Source: Methyloversatilis discipulorum
GTDB lineage: Bacteria; Pseudomonadota; Gammaproteobacteria; Burkholderiales; Rhodocyclaceae
Direction: 5' to 3'
NCBI RefSeq assembly: GCF_000527135.1
Contig: NZ_AZUP01000001.1
Coordinates: 3,559,535-3,623,534, forward strand
DNA length: 64,000 nt
Positions within the stretch are counted from its first letter, which is position 1, and each line of letters opens with the position of its first letter. Positions 27,301-33,567 of this stretch are shown here, one piece after another. A program made the translations under genes and the position numbers. The notes under the pieces were generated by a model, which made no database searches, was not told the origin of the DNA, and saw only the letters and a program-made list of their open reading frames with translations.

Positions 27301-30300
27301 GGCGCTGGTGGTCAGGAAGCGGCTGCTTCCATTGAGGCGCGTGATGCCGCCGCCGCCCATGCTGCCGCTGCTCCAGTCGAATCCGGTGTTCACGCTCAGC
27401 GTGCCGACACCATTGATCGCACCGGAGGTGAAGCTCAGCAGACCCGATCCGTTGATCGCGCTGTTGCCACTCGTGCTCAGCGTCGCGCCCGACAGTTCGA
27501 ACAGACCGCTGGAGATGCTGGCCGACTCGCCGCTGTTCAGCGTCAGCAGACCGGAGTCCGCACGCACGCGTGCGCTGCCGGTAGACGAGAACACGGCGCC
27601 GGCAATGCTGCTGCCGGCAGTGTTGCCGTAGATCGACAGCACGCCGCTGCCTGCGGTGAAGTTGCCGCGCAGATCAAGATAGCGGAGGTAGGCGATGCCG
27701 CTGCCGGATGACTTCGATACGTTGCCCAGAGCGACGATGCCGCCACTGCCGCCAGTGCTGGTCGAGCGCTGTATCAGCACGTCGTCGCCGAGGTGAAGCG
27801 TGTGGCCGGCGGCGACCTCCAGTGTGCGGTTCAGGGTGCGTGTGGCATTGCCGGTGAGACTGGCCGATGTGGCCAGGCGCGTGGTGCCGCTGCCGGCCAT
27901 GGTGCCGCCTGTCCAGTCGAAACCCGAGGCGATGGTGAGCGTGCCGGCGCCGTCCAGCGTGCCGGCCACCTGGCGGAAAGTGCCACTGCCGACGATGGAT
28001 GCGTTGCCAGCGGTCGACAGCGTGGCGCCGTGCAACTCAAGGCTACCGGCGGAAACGGTGGCCTGCTGACCGTTGGTCAGCGTGAACAGGCCCGAGTCGA
28101 GGCGCAGCGAACCGCTGTCGCTGGTCGAGAACACCGCGCTGCCGAGGCTGGTGCCCTGCGTGTTGCCGGTCAGCGACAGGATGCCGCTGCTGGCCGACAG
28201 GTTGCCGCTGATGTCGAGGTAGTTCACATAGGCCGTGCCGGTGCCGGCGGACTTCGTGAACAGGCCCAGAGCGACGATGCCGCCGCTGCCACCGTTGCTG
28301 ACGGAGCGCTGCAGCGTGACGCCGTCGCCGACGGCCAGCGTGCGACCGGCCGCAATCTCCAGCGTGCGGTTGAGGATTCGCGTACCGCTGCCGGACAGCG
28401 TCACGTCGCGCAGCAGGCGGGTGGTGCCGCTGCCGCTCATCGATCCGCCCCCGGTCCAGTCGAAGGCCGACGCGATCGACAGCACCGCGCTGCCGGCCAA
28501 GTTACCGCCGCCAGACAGCAGCAGGCGGCCGTCGCCGGTGAATGCGCTGTCGGTATCGATGCTCAGCATGCCGGAATCGAGGTGCAGCCGTCCTTCGCCA
28601 TTCAGGTCGAAGCTGCCCGCCAAACGGTTGCCGACGTTGCCGTCGGCGCGCAGCACGAGTTCGGTGCCGGCGCCGAGCACGATGTCGCCGTCCGCGTCGG
28701 CGCTGAACAGTGCGTTGCCGCCATTGCCTGCGGCCAGATAGATGAGACCAGTGCTGGTGACGGTGCCCAGCGACCCGCCCGCGGCGACGTGCAGGTGGCC
28801 GCCGTTGTTCAGTTGCAGGTAGTAGCCGCTGGTATTGCCGAACACCAGGCTGCCGGTGACGTCGAGCCGCCGCCCCAGATACTTGTAGGCGCTGGTGTTG
28901 TCTATCGTGCCGCTGCCGCCGACGGTGGTCGTGCCGCTGCCGGTCATCGTGCCGCCGGACCAGGTGAAGACACCGCCGAGGTCGACGTTGCCGCTGCCGC
29001 CGAGCGTGCCGCCTTCCATGCGGAAGGCGGAATCGATGGTCAGTGCGTGATTGGCGTTGAACGTGGCGCCACCACTGAGGCGCAAGCGGCCAACGCCGTC
29101 GAAGCGGGTGGCGCTGCCAGTGCCGATCACGCCCGAATCGAGGTGCAGATCGCCACCACCGCCCAATTCGAAGCTGCCGGTAATGCGATTGCCGCTGTTG
29201 CCATCGCTGCGCAGCGTCATGTCGAAGCCGGCCGCTGCATCGAGTCGCGCGCCGTCGTCGGCGCTGAAGGTGGCGGTGCCGCCGCCGCCCGCAGCCAGAT
29301 AGATCAGACCGCTTGCCGCCGTGGTGAACAGGCGTCCGGTGGCGCCGAGGTGCAGCGTGCCGCCGTTGTTGATCTGCAGGTAGTAGCCGCTGCTGTTGCC
29401 GAATTCGAGGTTGCCGGCGATGACCAGACGACGCGACAGGTATTTGTAGGCCGAGGTGTTGTCGATGACTGTGGTGCCGCTGACCGTGGTCGTGCCGCTG
29501 CCTGCCAGCGTGCCACCCGCCCAGGTCATCGGACCGCTGATCAGCAGATTGCCGCTGCCGCCCAGCGTGCCGCCTTCGAAGCGGAACTGCGTCGAAATGG
29601 TCGAGGCGTGATCGATGTTCAGGGTCGTACCGCCGCTGATGCGCAACAGGCCGGTACCGCCGAAAGTGCTGGCAGCGGCCGTCGTGAACAGGCCGGAATC
29701 GATGTGCAGCGCGCCGGCGCCGTCGAGCACGAACTGCCCGCCCAGCGTGTTGCCGGCGTTGCCGTCGCTGCGCAAGGTGAGCGTGGTGCCGTCGCCGACC
29801 GTGATCGCCGAGCCGGCGGCGGCCGAGAAAGCCGCGCTGCCGCTGAACGCCTGCAGGTAGATGAGGCCGTTGCTGGCGGTCGTCAGCCGTCCGCCCGCCG
29901 CCAGATGCAGCGCGCCGCCATTCTCGAGGCGCAGGTCGTAGCCGGTCGAGTTGCCGAAGGTGAGGTTGCCGGCAACTTCGAGTCGGCGGCTCACGTACTT
30001 GTAGGCGGAGGTGTTGTCGATGACCGTATCGCCGGTCAGGCGGGTGGTACCGCTGCCGCCGAAGCGGCCGCCGCGCCAGTCGAAATCGCTGGCGATCGTC
30101 AGCGTGCCGTTGCCGTTGATGGTCGCGCCACCGCTCATGCGCAGCAGGCCGTCGCCGCCGAAGGTGGCGGTGCCGTCGACGTTGAGCGCGCCGCTGTCGA
30201 GGTGCAGTACGCCGGCTCCGTCGAGATCGAAGGTGCCCGAAAGCTGGTTGCCGCTGCTGCTGTCGCTGCGCAGCGTGAGCAGTGTGCCGTCGGCCACCGC

Positions 30301-33300
30301 GATCCGGCCACCTGCATCGGCGCTCAACGTGGCCGTGCCGCCGGTGCCGGCCTGCATGTAGATGAAGCCGTTCGTCGTGCCGGTGGCGAGTGCGCCGGTC
30401 GAGCCGATGTGCAGATGGCCGCCGTTGCCGATGCGCAGGTCGTAGCCGGTCGGGTTGTCCAGCGTCAGCGTGCCATCGACGCGCAGCGTGCGCTGCAGGT
30501 AACGGTAGGCGTTGCTGTTGTCGATCAGGCCGCTACCGCTCAGCACCGTGCTGCCGCTGCCGTCCATGCTGCCGCCACGCCAGTCGAACAGTGTGCCCAG
30601 CGTCAGTACGTGGCTGCCGCCGATCACGCCGGAGTTCGCCAGTTGCAGTGAGCCGCTGCCGCTGAAGGTCGTATCGGCTCCGGTGTTGATGCGCCCTGCC
30701 GCCAGCAGCAGCACGCCGTTGCCGGTGGTGGTAAAGCTGCCGGCGATGAGGTTGCCGGCGGCGTTGTCGGACGACAGGCTGAACGTGGTGTCGTCACCCA
30801 AGGTGATGCGGGCGCCGCTTTCGGCGCTGAACATCGCGGTGCCGGACGATGCGGCGAGCCGCAGGACGCCACTGCTGCCCGCGGTACCGACGCTGCCGGT
30901 CGCCTTGATGTGCAGTCGCCCGCCGTCGCGCACGTAGAGGTCGTAGCCGTTGTTGTTGGCGAACTCGAGCTGGCCGGCGACATCCAGCCGGCGGTCGAGG
31001 TAGCGGTAGGCGCTGCTGTTGTCGATCAGGCCATTGCCGGTCAACGTCGTCGTCGCACCGCTCAGCATCTGGCCGCCCTGCCACAGCAGGCCGCCCAGCG
31101 TCAGCGCGGCATTGCCACCGAGGTTGGCGGCCAGCGTCAGCCGCCCGTTGATCGCCGAGGCGCCGCCGTTGAAGCTGAGCGTGCCCGACGTGGCGCTGTA
31201 GTCGCCGCTTATATGGGTGCCGTCTGTCGCATCGAAGCTGACACCGCCGGCGACGGTGCCCGCTTCGATGTCGATGCCCGCGCCCGAACTGTAGCTGCTG
31301 CCGCGCAGGTCCACGGTGGACGTGCCGCCGGCGCGGATCAGGATGCCGCCGTCTGCCGCCTGTAGCAGCGGCAGGACGATGTCGGCGCGCTGGTCGCCGA
31401 CGGCGCTGCCATTGCTGTAGCCGGTCTGCATCGTGATGCTGCCGTCGCCCTGGGTGACGACGCGCAGGCCCGCGCCATGCCAGCCGCCGGTGACCAGATC
31501 GATGCCGGCGCTGGCGCCGCCCTCTCCCGCGCCGAGGTTGCGCGTTTCGATCAGCAGGCTGCTGCCTTCGGCCAGCGTGAGCTGGCCCGTCGTTTCGCCG
31601 GCGGCGTTGCCGCTGCCGGTGTAACTGAACTGCGAGTTGCCCACCGTCACCGAACGCTGCGCGCGCAGGATGATGTCGGTGGTCTTGCTCTGTTCCTCGA
31701 TTTCGCTTTCGTAGATCACCGTCGGGCCCAGCGCCTCGGCGGTGAGGGTGCCCGGTGCGCCGCCGTTGAAGCTCAGGCTGCCATCGTTCGATCCGTCGCC
31801 GCTGCCACCCTGGATCACCATCGCCAGCGGGTCGAGCAGCAGCACACCGTTGCGACCACGCGCCGCCGAGGTGTCGGTACGTCCGCGATAGAGCAGGGCG
31901 ACCTTGCCCGACACCTCGACCTGGCCGCCATTGCCGCCGCGCTCGCCGCCGCGCGCCCAGATGTTGCCGTGGAAGGCGGTGGCCTGATCGGCCCACACGA
32001 CCACCTTGCCGCCGTCGCCCTCGAACAGCGCGTCGGCCAGCAGGCGGGCGCCGCTGCCTATCCAGCTCACCTGGGCGTTGCGTACCTGCGGATTGGCGCC
32101 CTGCCAGTCGCCGCCGACCAGCACAGAGCCTCCGCCGGTGTCGCCCGAGGCATCCAGCGTGGCCGTGCCGCCGACCAGCACGGTGTCGGCGGTGATTTCG
32201 ATCTGACCGCCCTTGCCGACCGTCTCGACCGGGGTCGTGACCGGCGCCGGGCCGGCCGCGGTCGCGGGCAGTTCGATGTCCTCGGCCGTGCTTGCCGGGG
32301 TCGGTGCAGGAGCGGGAGCCGCGGGCAGCGTGCCGGTGGCGCGCAGCGTGCCGTCGACGCTTGCCTTCTGCGTGGCGGCGATATCGATGCGGCCGCCCTG
32401 GGTGCCGCTGGCCTCCACCAGCGCGCCGGCCTCGACCTTCACCTCCGGTGCGGCGATGTCGATATCGCCGCCGGCGCCGTCGGCGGTCTTTGCCGTCGTT
32501 TCCGACTGTGCGGTAAGCGTGACCGACTTCGATCCGCGCAGCACGATGCGGCCGTCGGCGGTGCGGTGGGCACCAGTGGCGCTGATCTTGCCGGCCTGGG
32601 TCAGCGCCGCCCCGAACATGCCGACGTTGCCGCCACGGGCGATCAGCTGACCGAGGTTGATCGCCTCGCCGCCTGCTTCGACGCGTACCCGCAGCGCCGG
32701 CTGATGCGGATCGGCGATTTCGACGCTCTTGCCGGCGGCGAGCACGATGTCGCCGTTGTCGGCGGTGATCAGACCGGTGTTCTCGATATCGGTGGCGATC
32801 AGCAGCAACGGGCCGCCGGTGGTCTTCAGCGTGCCTTCGTTGCGCAGCTTGCCGGCCGCGCCTTCGGCGTTGAACTTCAGCCGCCCGGCGGTGAAGTCCT
32901 CGTTGCTGATGTTCAGTGTCGAGGCGACCAGCCCCGCGGTGTCGACCTTGGCGCCTGCGCCGAACAGCACGCCGTTCGGGTTGATCAGGAACACGCGCCC
33001 GTTGGCGATCAGATTGCCCAGTATCTGCGACGGATCCTGCCCGACCACGCGGTTGAGTACGGTGGCGGTCGAGTGCGGCTGGATGAAGCGGGTGGTTTCG
33101 CCCGGCTGGATGGAGAACTGCTTCCAGTTGATGATGGCGCGGTCGCTGGCCGTGATGTTCAGCGTGTTGCCCTGGGTCTGGATGCCGACCTGGCCCTGCA
33201 CGATCTGGTGCCCGGTCGGATTGGCGATGACCAGGCCGGGCAGCGCTGCCGCCATGGCAGCAACCAGTCGGCGCAGTGCGCGACCGCCGCTGTTCTTGCC

Positions 33301-33381
33301 GCGCGCACAGGTTTCTTCCGGCACCGGCACATAGCTGCGGTGTTCGTCGGAGTAAACCAGTCTGTAGCGACCCTTGTTCAT
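15385..33381 (-). CDS. Giant two-partner secretion exoprotein (TpsA, filamentous haemagglutinin type)
   Basis: A 5998-residue secreted protein. The start at 33379-33381 has GAGG upstream and begins an extended signal peptide (MNKGRYRLVYSDEHRSYVPV, basic stretch, hydrophobic core, cleavage near residue 53). The TPS secretion domain follows (QGQVGIQTQGNTLNI, NWKQFSI, NPNGVLFGAGAKVDT), which docks on the TpsB partner. The rest is a very long beta-helix of Gly/Ser/Thr/Asn-rich repeats such as GNLTLSGG and NxGTL, broken by non-helical modules with the pattern CGGICWDGGAG. Near the C-terminus is a segment resembling a bacterial Ig/cadherin-like domain (AGWIYTANAGFNGTDSARF), and the last residues include a Cys. 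Likely surface-attached or released; adhesion or biofilm roles are inferred from the family. Confidence 0.9.
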   Translation of the reverse strand: MNKGRYRLVYSDEHRSYVPVPEETCARGKNSGGRALRRLVAAMAAALPGLVIANPTGHQIVQGQVGIQTQGNTLNITASDRAIINWKQFSIQPGETTRFIQPHSTATVLNRVVGQDPSQILGNLIANGRVFLINPNGVLFGAGAKVDTAGLVASTLNISNEDFTAGRLKFNAEGAAGKLRNEGTLKTTGGPLLLIATDIENTGLITADNGDIVLAAGKSVEIADPHQPALRVRVEAGGEAINLGQLIARGGNVGMFGAALTQAGKISATGAHRTADGRIVLRGSKSVTLTAQSETTAKTADGAGGDIDIAAPEVKVEAGALVEASGTQGGRIDIAATQKASVDGTLRATGTLPAAPAPAPTPASTAEDIELPATAAGPAPVTTPVETVGKGGQIEITADTVLVGGTATLDASGDTGGGSVLVGGDWQGANPQVRNAQVSWIGSGARLLADALFEGDGGKVVVWADQATAFHGNIWARGGERGGNGGQVEVSGKVALLYRGRTDTSAARGRNGVLLLDPLAMVIQGGSGDGSNDGSLSFNGGAPGTLTAEALGPTVIYESEIEEQSKTTDIILRAQRSVTVGNSQFSYTGSGNAAGETTGQLTLAEGSSLLIETRNLGAGEGGASAGIDLVTGGWHGAGLRVVTQGDGSITMQTGYSNGSAVGDQRADIVLPLLQAADGGILIRAGGTSTVDLRGSSYSSGAGIDIEAGTVAGGVSFDATDGTHISGDYSATSGTLSFNGGASAINGRLTLAANLGGNAALTLGGLLWQGGQMLSGATTTLTGNGLIDNSSAYRYLDRRLDVAGQLEFANNNGYDLYVRDGGRLHIKATGSVGTAGSSGVLRLAASSGTAMFSAESGARITLGDDTTFSLSSDNAAGNLIAGSFTTTGNGVLLLAAGRINTGADTTFSGSGSLQLANSGVIGGSHVLTLGTLFDWRGGSMDGSGSTVLSGSGLIDNSNAYRYLQRTLRVDGTLTLDNPTGYDLRIGNGGHLHIGSTGALATGTTNGFIYMQAGTGGTATLSADAGGRIAVADGTLLTLRSDSSSGNQLSGTFDLDGAGVLHLDSGALNVDGTATFGGDGLLRMSGGATINGNGTLTIASDFDWRGGRFGGSGTTRLTGDTVIDNTSAYKYVSRRLEVAGNLTFGNSTGYDLRLENGGALHLAAGGRLTTASNGLIYLQAFSGSAAFSAAAGSAITVGDGTTLTLRSDGNAGNTLGGQFVLDGAGALHIDSGLFTTAAASTFGGTGLLRISGGTTLNIDHASTISTQFRFEGGTLGGSGNLLISGPMTWAGGTLAGSGTTTVSGTTVIDNTSAYKYLSRRLVIAGNLEFGNSSGYYLQINNGGTLHLGATGRLFTTAASGLIYLAAGGGGTATFSADDGARLDAAAGFDMTLRSDGNSGNRITGSFELGGGGDLHLDSGVIGTGSATRFDGVGRLRLSGGATFNANHALTIDSAFRMEGGTLGGSGNVDLGGVFTWSGGTMTGSGTTTVGGSGTIDNTSAYKYLGRRLDVTGSLVFGNTSGYYLQLNNGGHLHVAAGGSLGTVTSTGLIYLAAGNGGNALFSADADGDIVLGAGTELVLRADGNVGNRLAGSFDLNGEGRLHLDSGMLSIDTDSAFTGDGRLLLSGGGNLAGSAVLSIASAFDWTGGGSMSGSGTTRLLRDVTLSGSGTRILNRTLEIAAGRTLAVGDGVTLQRSVSNGGSGGIVALGLFTKSAGTGTAYVNYLDISGNLSASSGILSLTGNTQGTSLGSAVFSTSDSGSLRLDSGLFTLTNGQQATVSAGSLELHGATLSTAGNASIVGSGTFRQVAGTLDGAGTLTIASGFDWTGGTMAGSGTTRLATSASLTGNATRTLNRTLEVAAGHTLHLGDDVLIQRSTSTGGSGGIVALGNVSKSSGSGIAYLRYLDLRGNFTAGSGVLSIYGNTAGSSIAGAVFSSTGSARVRADSGLLTLNSGESASISSGLFELSGATLSTSGNSAINGSGLLSFTSGAINGVGTLSVNTGFDWSSGSMGGGGITRLNGSSRFLTTSAKTMSRTLEIAGTTRTTSGTSGLQIQDGGRLSVLASGEFEVVGGTGFTFSGSGRIDNAGLLRKTGTAAVTLAMPLTNSGTLRVEEGVLTASDFPVNAGTLDVFNGATLIAGALQNDGIVQGSGTINLGGATLTNAGTLRPGGDGSAGTLTLTGHYAQTAGGVIEADVLGTLAAEQDHLVVSGNAALDGDLRLAPAAGLSFGTQDRYTVLSCGADGCLSGTFDTVDSGTLGLTATSFSNAISFATGSIASTWIAQSSGFWDVASNWAGGFIPGAQNDVVIDQAGDLTVTVRSTSPASNFVVNSLYSNENIVISGSTLTLVDDSVINGRLTMSGGTLNIGTQLETGALTLSGGTIAGGRLITAGSGSAMSGGTLSALQLMLGSQLRATGGTMSNVTLSRLGGAADAGKVLIANNGDLNIVGALTLDNAEVTLASSGNSTFLRGTSGAWSIGGNGSILFGGSHNAVRASNFIGYGSGSYSLSIGAGVTVAGSNGGHIYFGNNGSNAGTISANTAGKEISLNSWASTDVWTNTGTLRLAGGQLHSGDSFINSGSVRGAGALNMGSTTLTNSGTIFAEGGVLNLTGNLVLTASGTLRFDIGGVERGTGHGALDVNGTLTFGGTLQVAHTNGFTPDSNEAFPLIRYTTRSGTSEFTALNVPAGFGYDSFYGVGTYLLATGEALPGEVNEWVSNSNGDWSTGTNWSLGFAPNSASMSVLIDRVGYTPTVTLSSGTWTVGELISQEHLNINGGSLTVIGETMVAGNLTLNGSGQLITQGPLDLNAVTLNSSSAFTANAAGHIASFVQNNGTSTFAGAGLAFDAIDIRGGTVNYNAALALPSSLLRVAGHTANLNADQGQTRIEVVSGTLNLNLSSVSSDIALSGGTLNVASSTAASGDFDWTGGNIGGGGTLTLSGVLDIGGGSASFGLNDTTLVHTNASGNSRIAKTGGYFYLSGGSELRNAAGAVLTVDTSGGNFGTYYSSGAGGTLHNQGTLNKTGSGALYIYNPTRLQQAGQLNLLQGSIIVQGGSGHLLSGNTTLADGTALQLTSSHASTISATARFSGDGQLLHESGTLTLADGARIDVDFTQASGTLSLTGSATMNDDFVWNSGTVRAADVATAGTLTLNGAFIQSGNTTVYLRDGLQMLHTNTAGDSRIANASSSGFNVENGALFRNTGVLTLDTAGVGSIMYIDHDSGSGGRFENAGTLVKSGSGRVDFGSYGSLAFNQNGSFAVNAGTVEFGGTAIALGGSMTIADNARVLVRAGSTTTASGFAVNGDGVLAVSGGTLVLGHGTTVATDLELSSGTLSIGNANAAEVTGDLSWTGGTINGGGTLTQRGRFTQTGNTTVYLRDGTLLDHVNASGDSRIANTSGSGFNLENGAVFRNSGVLRLDVAGSGSITYIDHDSGSAGSFVNTGTLIKSGSGRLDFGSFGLVALTQSGTLQIEQGRVTLGVTSTGSPAHLLTGSHVIGGAGSLEIVTAPGTTVTANAAATATFSGSGPLVISGGTLMLADGLDLGITVRQSGGYLAGSGDNELSGRYEWTGGDVSGSGTLTVSGILQLSGGNSFGLNGRSMVHTNASGNSSLYKPGGYFYLGGNATFTNAAGATLYVDTASNTNAGAWYQSGSAGSFVNAGTLVKQGNGTFNFWSPVRFINTGSFTVAQGAVMAEGFANNPGVLHLLSGTSFSTSGSALTSTGTIAGHGTLIVGSTGLLNRGIVAPGGADAIGTLRITGQYVQAADGALQIERGSAGTDALVVSGAATLGGTLAVTQLAGYQPTALQTDIVSANTLSGSFASVTLPSGYSTLTVGNRHVLSYAGAICGGICWDGGAGTLLWTDAANWTTDLLPGTTDLVFIDLENGVNVQLTGGTHTIASLTTTAGNTLSLTGGTLTLSGGASGQTASALAGDLVIGGGSFNANAQTSIARLLLSAGSFGGSGAVTFTGTGSSWTGGDMVGSGSSIFAAGSTFEYAAGTRSSTRRVDIRQGATVRNASGSMTLTGGATNAGVIDVALGATVRYGGSANYLLDTTGQFDGGGRIEFVDSAMATAASTAPAIADGSFTVRVQDSARFTMTAPTAIANLELAGNAQVIAQAGFQAANLTQTGGTLTVNAASAIGRYDWNGGTFAGSGSATLTGQSSWTRGTLTGNLVIANGATLTLSTTGSDDVQGTSYKRFGAGSLSNFGTLAWQEGHIDVVGNARVDNAGLVDITGNFSFGDRSVGVGTLTLNNLASGTIRKSGGGETSIGTLGIPGGTANYANVINDGDIMVESGSLRFGIGYSGAPGGGTFVHNGRLDVVAGALLEFGGSLTHNGSSFIDSGATLRRIGGFTNAASGLIEGFGTVDVGAGNTLRNDGTMRIGDLFNGVYTHGTMRVTGNYVQGSGGQLLMAVGGNAAGEYDQLAVSGSATLGGALIVSEAPGYVRETVAIDLITAGAGLSNSFATVTLPDAGYATAIAGNAFSLSYNALVCGGICWDGGAGTSLWTDAANWTGDVLPGVNDLVFISLSGGSNVLLGSGSHAIGGLQTGSGNNLTISNASLTLFSADSLLEGNLTLSGNARLAMNNGVQANIAGTFNWTGTSSLSGAFGLLAGATALIDGRSSAGHLVLDGAAFTNEGTVNYAAGTYQLLINNSSVFDNRGSFNFITDGVISENSGFGGNFNNSGTVAKTGGTGSSGFASFARFNNLDGGTLQASGAGTLLLQTAGVHTGTMNIVGDNVRISGATQQFADGSVIHGVLNLTGGSAVLQGTLDIADTLRWTGSSTVTGGVLTLRAGATALIDGRASGGHLVLDGSTFINEGTVDYAAGTYQLLVNNGSVLDNRGRFNFITDGIVSENSGFGGNFNNSGTVAKTGGTGSSGFATHVHLNNLDGATLRADSGTLQMSSSGSHQGALNIVGDNVHISGGTQQFADGSVINGTLNLSGGTVALAGTLDIADNLRWSGTSTISGGVLHLRSGATALIDGRASGGHLVLDSATVDNDGTVNYAAGSYQLLVNNGSVFNNEGRFNFITDGIVSENAGFGGDFNNSGTVAKTGGTGSSGFATHVRLNNLDGATLRADSGTLQMSSSGSHQGTLNIVGDNVAISGGTQQFTDGSVINGTLNLTGGIVDIADGGALNITGTLNWTGSSTLTGGTLNLLAGATANIDGRASGGHLVLDGLTVNNAGTVHYSAGTYQLLVNNGAEFNNSGRFNFATDGNVVENAGFGGTFNNSGTVAKTGGTGSSGFATRVRLADDGGSYRADTGTLNVSSLTALSGRMDIASGARIVASAGGLTSTGTIAGSGTLDLGGGTLTNRGVLQPGGAGSVGTFNVVGALTQGAAGRIEVDFSGTAAGQYDVVAATGSTLLDGVIAIQALGSAQPVEGMQLEVVRSGGTLSVDTLQVNAPLSGYTTQASGGTLRIGFTQCTVGICWDGGAGTGNWLDAANWTGDVLPGLTDLVFINLASGADVALNAVPSVTIGGLTIGNGNALTLTGGVLNAPTTVLSGGTLTLDGGTLDFGSGLSNAGTINLSGGALMGTQLDNSGLFAVSSATSRTDIDRFINTGTVRVDVDGVFTLGQDGESFANNGTVDVASSSTLVIAADDIDGAGAQGDTGQYLVASGSTLVFEDAVRDFNNGSRISGAGDVNFDGGDYDINGIYAVGGTTRVSSNTLVSFNSTASIGSLELAGTVDGNGALNIANDLNWTGGTIAGTGRNVNVGGDTTMNGSGLSLAGARLNITGDGVVDAGTSLALSGGAQVIVGSGATLGIGSGASIGGSGSLVNRGTLEGTVGGGSSNIGVLLSNFGEVSASSGNLGLTGGIANTGAGSFVIGADATMELGGDLPPDIFDRIGGAGTLSFSPTSQPVINRSYAAQGGTPFSFSLRSGAVLTGLPQNGTVGGEAAGWIYTANAGFNGTDSARFTLSLGSGTAVFNISFAVTSEPAVTQPQVQVIATTLLPEVFQPPRIVLPSTPPQVSAPINVASVDALSDIATASGPQFDQPLRDFRASRLQCR
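17600..19700 (-). repeat. Four ~540-bp direct repeats inside the TpsA gene
   Basis: The encoded motif IDGRASGGHLVLDG (variant RSSA in one copy) recurs near 17925, 18465, 19005 and 19555, each within a module of about 180 residues that also contains YQLLVNN, SGFGGxFNNSGTVAKTGG and NIVGDN. The copies are near-identical over long stretches, so recent duplication or gene conversion is likely. Confidence 0.85.
22980..23960 (-). repeat. Two ~620-bp direct repeats inside the TpsA gene
   Basis: Two modules, about 23050-23290 and 23670-23920, encode the same series: NTTVYLRDG, GDSRIAN, YIDHDSGS and KSGSGR followed by DFGS. They differ at scattered positions. Confidence 0.8.
28850..31050 (-). repeat. 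Five ~500-565-bp direct repeats inside the TpsA gene
   Basis: The motif SAYKYLxRRL (or NAYRYLQRTL, SAYRYLDRRL) followed by GYDL/GYYL and NGGxLH recurs near 28880, 29440, 30000, 30500 and 31000. Each starts a module of roughly 170-190 residues of beta-helix. The copies nearest the N-terminus are slightly shorter. Confidence 0.8.
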
Positions 33382-33495
33382 TTCGGCCTCAAGTTCTGCT
33401 GAAACGGGCCGAAAACAGGATGCGGGTATGTTCGCAACGCAAAGTCCGGTGCCCGTGATGCAGCTGCTTCGTGTCGCGCAGACAGACGTTGCATG

Positions 33496-33557
33496 CGCGA
33501 ATTTTTCGCGATTCGGGGTGTTTCGCCGGAACCGGCCGCGCGCCACCGGGAGGTGGC
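33496..33557 (-). promoter_or_regulatory. Intercistronic hairpins between tpsB and tpsA
   Basis: Two perfect stems in the 186-base gap: CGCGAA/TTCGCG around three bases (33496-33510) and GCCACC/GGTGGC around four bases (33542-33557, just after the tpsB stop). Neither is followed by a T run on the minus strand. They may set transcript stability or the TpsB:TpsA ratio. Confidence 0.4.
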
Positions 33558-33567
33558 CTTCAGGCGG

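Noticed and set aside
17600..31050. Regular repeats suggestive of a CRISPR array or satellite
   Set aside because: The units are 500-620 bp, in frame and translate into beta-helix modules of one protein; there are no short repeat-spacer units.
15452..33402. Very long plus-strand frames opposite TpsA (one of almost 2000 codons)
   Set aside because: They mirror the repetitive, GC-rich coding strand, have no signal, domain or ribosome site, and are low complexity (Ala/Arg/Gly/Asp-rich).
33382..33546. 55-codon extension upstream of the TpsA start
   Set aside because: It lacks signal-peptide features; the extended signal peptide begins at MNKGRYRLVYS with its own GAGG site.
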